From the NCBI GenBank assembly GCA_002392765.1, contig DGHT01000047.1, positions 1 to 15,117 of the forward strand: a stretch of 15,117 bases of DNA, in the 5' to 3' direction. The translations under genes were made by a program, and so were the position numbers. The notes below the pieces were generated by a model. It had not been told where the DNA came from, searched no databases, and saw nothing but the letters and a program-made list of their open reading frames with translations. The number at the start of each line of letters is the position of its first letter. Positions within the stretch are counted from its first letter, which is position 1. Of the stretch, positions 15,094-15,117 are shown piece after piece. This stretch comes from Verrucomicrobia bacterium UBA3841 (GTDB lineage Bacteria > Verrucomicrobiota > Kiritimatiellia > RFP12 > UBA1067).

Positions 15094-15117
15094 AGGGTGC
15101 GATTCTAAACCGTTGAG

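Overview
This window carries ordinary chromosomal genes of a GC-rich, probably Gram-negative bacterium. It has no CRISPR array, insertion sequence, prophage or recognisable defence locus. The diderm reading rests on an O-antigen ligase/polymerase-like membrane protein, an RseP-type protease and a YejA-like periplasmic solute-binding protein. A DapL-type lysine/peptidoglycan route together with a tiny AURKAIP1/COX24-type basic protein would suit the PVC superphylum (for example Verrucomicrobiota/Kiritimatiellota) or a relative. That phylum assignment is inference and weak.

Layout, left to right on the + strand. (1) 1-152 holds an extended -10 promoter and a possible leaderless 18-codon ORF running into a purine nucleoside phosphorylase gene, which overlaps a XerD-like recombinase gene. 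(2) A second extended -10 promoter sits just before dxr. It starts a tightly packed run: dxr, rseP, ispG, an O-antigen ligase-like gene, dapL, a peptide-binding protein gene and a SAM methyltransferase gene. The junctions overlap or have very short gaps, so this looks like one operon joining MEP isoprenoid synthesis to envelope functions. (3) A strong promoter precedes rpsA (ribosomal protein S1), followed by rpmB (L28) and gap (GAPDH). These genes use C-ending codons heavily, as highly expressed genes do. The block ends in a strong terminator. (4) On the - strand, converging on that terminator, hisG is followed by a 29-residue AURKAIP1/COX24-type gene.

The less ordinary signals lie in the small-scale DNA. 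A 12-bp element, TAATTTCTGATG, occurs upstream of both the nucleoside phosphorylase and hisG promoters, each time exactly 37 bp before the TATAAT box. Seven-base tandem repeats occur at two loci: a G-rich array in frame inside rseP, next to an 8-G tract, and a two-part array filling the hisG-COX24 spacer. dxr and the 18-codon ORF appear to start at or within a few bases of the predicted transcription start, so they may be leaderless. I saw no convincing new multi-gene system. These repeats and start signals are the best leads.
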